A stretch of DNA of 64,000 nucleotides from Prosthecobacter vanneervenii (GTDB lineage Bacteria; Verrucomicrobiota; Verrucomicrobiia; Verrucomicrobiales; Verrucomicrobiaceae): the NCBI RefSeq assembly GCF_014203095.1, contig NZ_JACHIG010000004.1:186001-250000 (forward strand), in the 5' to 3' direction. This document shows, one piece after another, positions 62,084 through 64,000 of the stretch. Below the pieces are notes generated by a model. It was not told the DNA's origin. It did not search any database and saw only the letters and a list, made by a program, of their open reading frames with translations. Every line of letters starts with the position of its first letter. The stretch's first letter is position 1. Made by a program: the position numbers and the translations under genes.

Positions 62084-63379
62084 ATGCGTCTTACCAGCAG
62101 TTCCAGCACCGCCGCGCCTCTCGTGACGCGCTCCGCGCCGCCCACGTCGCAGGAGCTTACCGTCATGATGCCGTTTGGACGGTATTCCGTGCAGGCGCAG
62201 GTGGGCATCGGCGGCATGGGCACCGTGTACCGGGGCACCCAGCTCAGCCTGGGCAGGCCGGTGGCCATCAAGGTGCTGCGTGTGAGCGACGGCTACGACT
62301 TCGCCTTTGAAGACCGCTTCCGCAGGGAGGCACGGGCCATGGCCACGCTGAACCACCCGAATATCGTGGCCATTTACGACTACGGCCACATCGGCACCGA
62401 GTTCCTCTTCTTCGTCATGGAGTACGTCGATGGCACGGACCTCGGTGACATCATGCGCACCGGCCGCATGACGCGCGAGCTGGCGCTGCAACTGCTGCCG
62501 CAGATCTGCGCGGGGCTGGAGTACGCGCATTCCAAGGGCATCGTTCACCGCGACATCAAGCCCGCCAACATCATGCTTACCCGCCAAGGCGAGGTGAAGA
62601 TCACCGACTTTGGCCTGGCGAAGGATGTGATGCGCGCCCCTTCCATGGTGACGGAGACGCACATGGTCATGGGCACGCCGGAGTACGCTGCGCCGGAGCA
62701 GTTCAATGCGCACCGGCACGTGGACCACCGGGCTGACATCTACGCCCTGGGTGTGCTGATGTACCAGATGCTGACTGGGGCGCTGCCGCGTGGCTCCTGG
62801 CAGCCGCCCTCCAGCCTGCTGCCCGGGCTGGACCCCCGGCTGGACGCCGTTGTCATCCGGGCGCTGATGACCGACCCCGGGCACCGCTTTCAAAATGTAG
62901 GCGACATGCGCCGTGCCATCGAGGCCGCCATGGTGCCAGCCGCTCAGGCTCCCAGCAGGCCCATGCCCGTGGCCCAGCCCAGCGCCGGGCGCATCCTCCT
63001 TCTGGAGGACGATCTCATGGTGCGCGATCTGATGCGGCGTGCGCTGGAAAAGGCGGGTTACGAAGTGGTCGAAACGGGAGACGGCAAGGACACACTGCGA
63101 CTCTACCAAGAGGCCATGCACCAGGGGCAGCCCTACGATCTGGCCATCCTCGACCTCACCATTCCCGATGGCATGTGCGGGCGTGAGACGATGCTCTACC
63201 TCCGCCGCATGGACCCGCAGATCCTCGCCATCGTCTCCTCCGGCTACCGGGACGATCCCGTGATGAAAGACTGCGGTGCCTACGGTTTTGCCGCCGCCCT
63301 GCCCAAGCCCTACCAGGTGGAGGGCCTGCTGCAGATCGTGAATGGTGTGCTGGCTGTGGGACGAAGGAGGACGCTATAA
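62084..63379 (+). CDS. Ser/Thr protein kinase with C-terminal receiver domain
   Basis: 431 residues from the ATG at 62084; a GTG at 62063 or an ATG at 62165 is possible. Kinase domain (about 28-285): glycine loop GIGGMGTVYRG, Lys 63, VHRDIKPANIM (catalytic Asp 157), TDFGLAKD (Asp 175), GTPEYAAPEQF. All catalytic residues are present. An Ala/Pro linker leads to a CheY-like receiver (about 302-425): LLLEDD acidic pair, phospho-acceptor Asp 356 (AILDLTIPDG), and KP at the C-terminal conserved position. No membrane segment, so cytosolic. Kinase and receiver in one chain is uncommon and implies that two-component and Ser/Thr signals meet here. Confidence 0.92.
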   Translation: MRLTSSSSTAAPLVTRSAPPTSQELTVMMPFGRYSVQAQVGIGGMGTVYRGTQLSLGRPVAIKVLRVSDGYDFAFEDRFRREARAMATLNHPNIVAIYDYGHIGTEFLFFVMEYVDGTDLGDIMRTGRMTRELALQLLPQICAGLEYAHSKGIVHRDIKPANIMLTRQGEVKITDFGLAKDVMRAPSMVTETHMVMGTPEYAAPEQFNAHRHVDHRADIYALGVLMYQMLTGALPRGSWQPPSSLLPGLDPRLDAVVIRALMTDPGHRFQNVGDMRRAIEAAMVPAAQAPSRPMPVAQPSAGRILLLEDDLMVRDLMRRALEKAGYEVVETGDGKDTLRLYQEAMHQGQPYDLAILDLTIPDGMCGRETMLYLRRMDPQILAIVSSGYRDDPVMKDCGAYGFAAALPKPYQVEGLLQIVNGVLAVGRRRTL

Positions 63380-63419
63380 GCACATTGCCAGCAAGGGCTT
63401 CCTGTCTTTAAATAAACGG

Positions 63420-64000
63420 ATGCTGACCCGGCTTAGAATCAAAGGCTTCAAAAATCTCTCAGATGTGGAGGTGTTTTTTGGCCCCTTCACGTGCATTGCG
63501 GGTGCAAATGCGGTGGGGAAATCGAACCTTTTTGATGCCATTCGCTTTCTTTCCCTGCTAGCGGATATGAAGCTGGACGAAGCGGCACGTTCTATCCGGG
63601 CCGAAGACGATCGTAACGGAGACGTTCGCTCACTTTTCACTAATGACGGGTACGCCGTTGCCAAAGAGATCGAATTCGATCTGGACATGATTGTTCCTCG
63701 TGAAGCAGTGGATGAACTTGGACAGACTGGAGAAGCCTCCACTACCTGCCTCAATTACAAGCTGAGGATTGGTTACCGTGAAACTGCAGACGATCGCAGA
63801 CAGCTTGGCGAACTTGAGCTGTTGTTTGAGGAATTAAACTACATCACACACACTGATGCAAGAAAACGACTGCGTTTTCATCCTTCCAGGGCTTGGCTTG
63901 AATCGGTCATAGTTGGCCGTAAAACCAGCAAGCTCATTTCCACGCTGTCTGAAAGTGGAAAAACATTCGTGGTGCTGCATCAGGACGGTGCCGCGCGCAC
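63420..64000 (+). CDS. AAA family ATPase, partial (cut by window end)
   Basis: 193 codons of an open frame that continues beyond the window. MLTRLRIKGFKNLSDVEVFF followed by GPFTCIAGANAVGKSNLFDAIRFL: Walker A GANAVGKS at residues 29-36 and the usual N-terminal beta-hairpin of AAA_15/AAA_21 (SMC-like, OLD-related) ATPases. The remainder is charged with a lower GC content than the neighbouring kinase. Such proteins often act in phage defence or DNA repair with a TOPRIM or HNH partner; the partner, if any, lies outside the window. It begins 40 bp after the kinase-receiver gene. Confidence 0.8.
   Translation, partial: MLTRLRIKGFKNLSDVEVFFGPFTCIAGANAVGKSNLFDAIRFLSLLADMKLDEAARSIRAEDDRNGDVRSLFTNDGYAVAKEIEFDLDMIVPREAVDELGQTGEASTTCLNYKLRIGYRETADDRRQLGELELLFEELNYITHTDARKRLRFHPSRAWLESVIVGRKTSKLISTLSESGKTFVVLHQDGAAR

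Overview
The window reads as a piece of a GC-rich (roughly 60-65 %) chromosome from a member of the PVC superphylum, most likely the Verrucomicrobiaceae (Prosthecobacter/Verrucomicrobium-like). The grounds are the protein families: paired DUF1552/DUF1592 proteins, a PSCyt1-PSCyt2-PSD1 protein beside a DUF1501 protein, three PVC-type dehydrogenase/CxxCH haem-binding proteins, a GH44 enzyme with a Verrucomicrobia-style C-terminal tail, ThuA, NIPSNAP and SUMF1-domain proteins, and many Tat or lipoprotein export signals. No rRNA, tRNA, CRISPR array or phage structural gene was seen. Species cannot be assigned from the sequence alone.

Layout. 0.2-5.4 kb: minus-strand operon of an SMP-30-like lipoprotein, a DUF1592 cytochrome and a DUF1552 protein, divergent from a GHL10-type glycoside hydrolase (5.4-6.9 kb). 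7-9 kb: a PAS protein, a small membrane protein and a beta-lactamase-fold Tat lipoprotein. 9.1-10.8 kb: rpsA with a clear terminator. 11-17.4 kb: a Coa1-like protein and a tightly coupled operon (beta-propeller, PSCyt/PSD1, DUF1501), divergent from a PAS-AraC regulator. 18.5-26 kb: a giant GH44 protein, a PVC haem protein and small genes. 26-31 kb: antitoxin-like genes, a serine hydrolase, an AT-rich orphan PIN gene and mutS. 31-39 kb: a phosphoesterase, a TerB-like gene and a five-gene minus-strand operon that contains a pseudo-receiver/pseudokinase/SUMF1 protein. 39.2-41.7 kb: pabB, an AbrB/PIN toxin-antitoxin pair, then a diverged second copy of the pabB 3' end. 42-50.5 kb: a secreted Cys/His peptidase-like protein, NIPSNAP, SBBP-repeat and 3D-domain proteins, acyl-CoA ligase, ThuA and an AbiGi-like AT-rich gene. 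50.5-53.2 kb: class I fumarase, a ParDE-type pair and moaE. 53.4-62 kb: two large PVC haem-binding proteins. 62-64 kb: a Ser/Thr kinase-receiver hybrid and the start of an AAA ATPase cut by the window edge.

How the genes work together. Much of the window encodes exported machinery that fits breakdown of polysaccharides and other polymers (GH44, GHL10, ThuA, sulfatase-like DUF1501, esterase, SMP-30) and periplasmic electron transfer (CxxCH proteins). Housekeeping genes (rpsA, mutS, pabB, fumarase, moaE) are interspersed singly. Toxin-antitoxin and defence-like genes sit in several separate places.

Most notable signals. (1) A 388-bp direct repeat of the pabB 3' end, about 91 % identical by hand count with almost only synonymous differences, brackets the toxin-antitoxin pair. 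(2) The 1636-residue haem protein carries an in-frame cassette of four consecutive hairpins in its coding sequence, and a second palindrome-bearing insertion 0.5 kb downstream; this resembles Rickettsia palindromic elements. (3) One protein combines a receiver with Glu in place of the phospho-Asp, a kinase lacking the HRD and DFG aspartates, and a SUMF1 domain without the catalytic cysteines. (4) A compact palindromic element ends directly at the ThuA stop codon.
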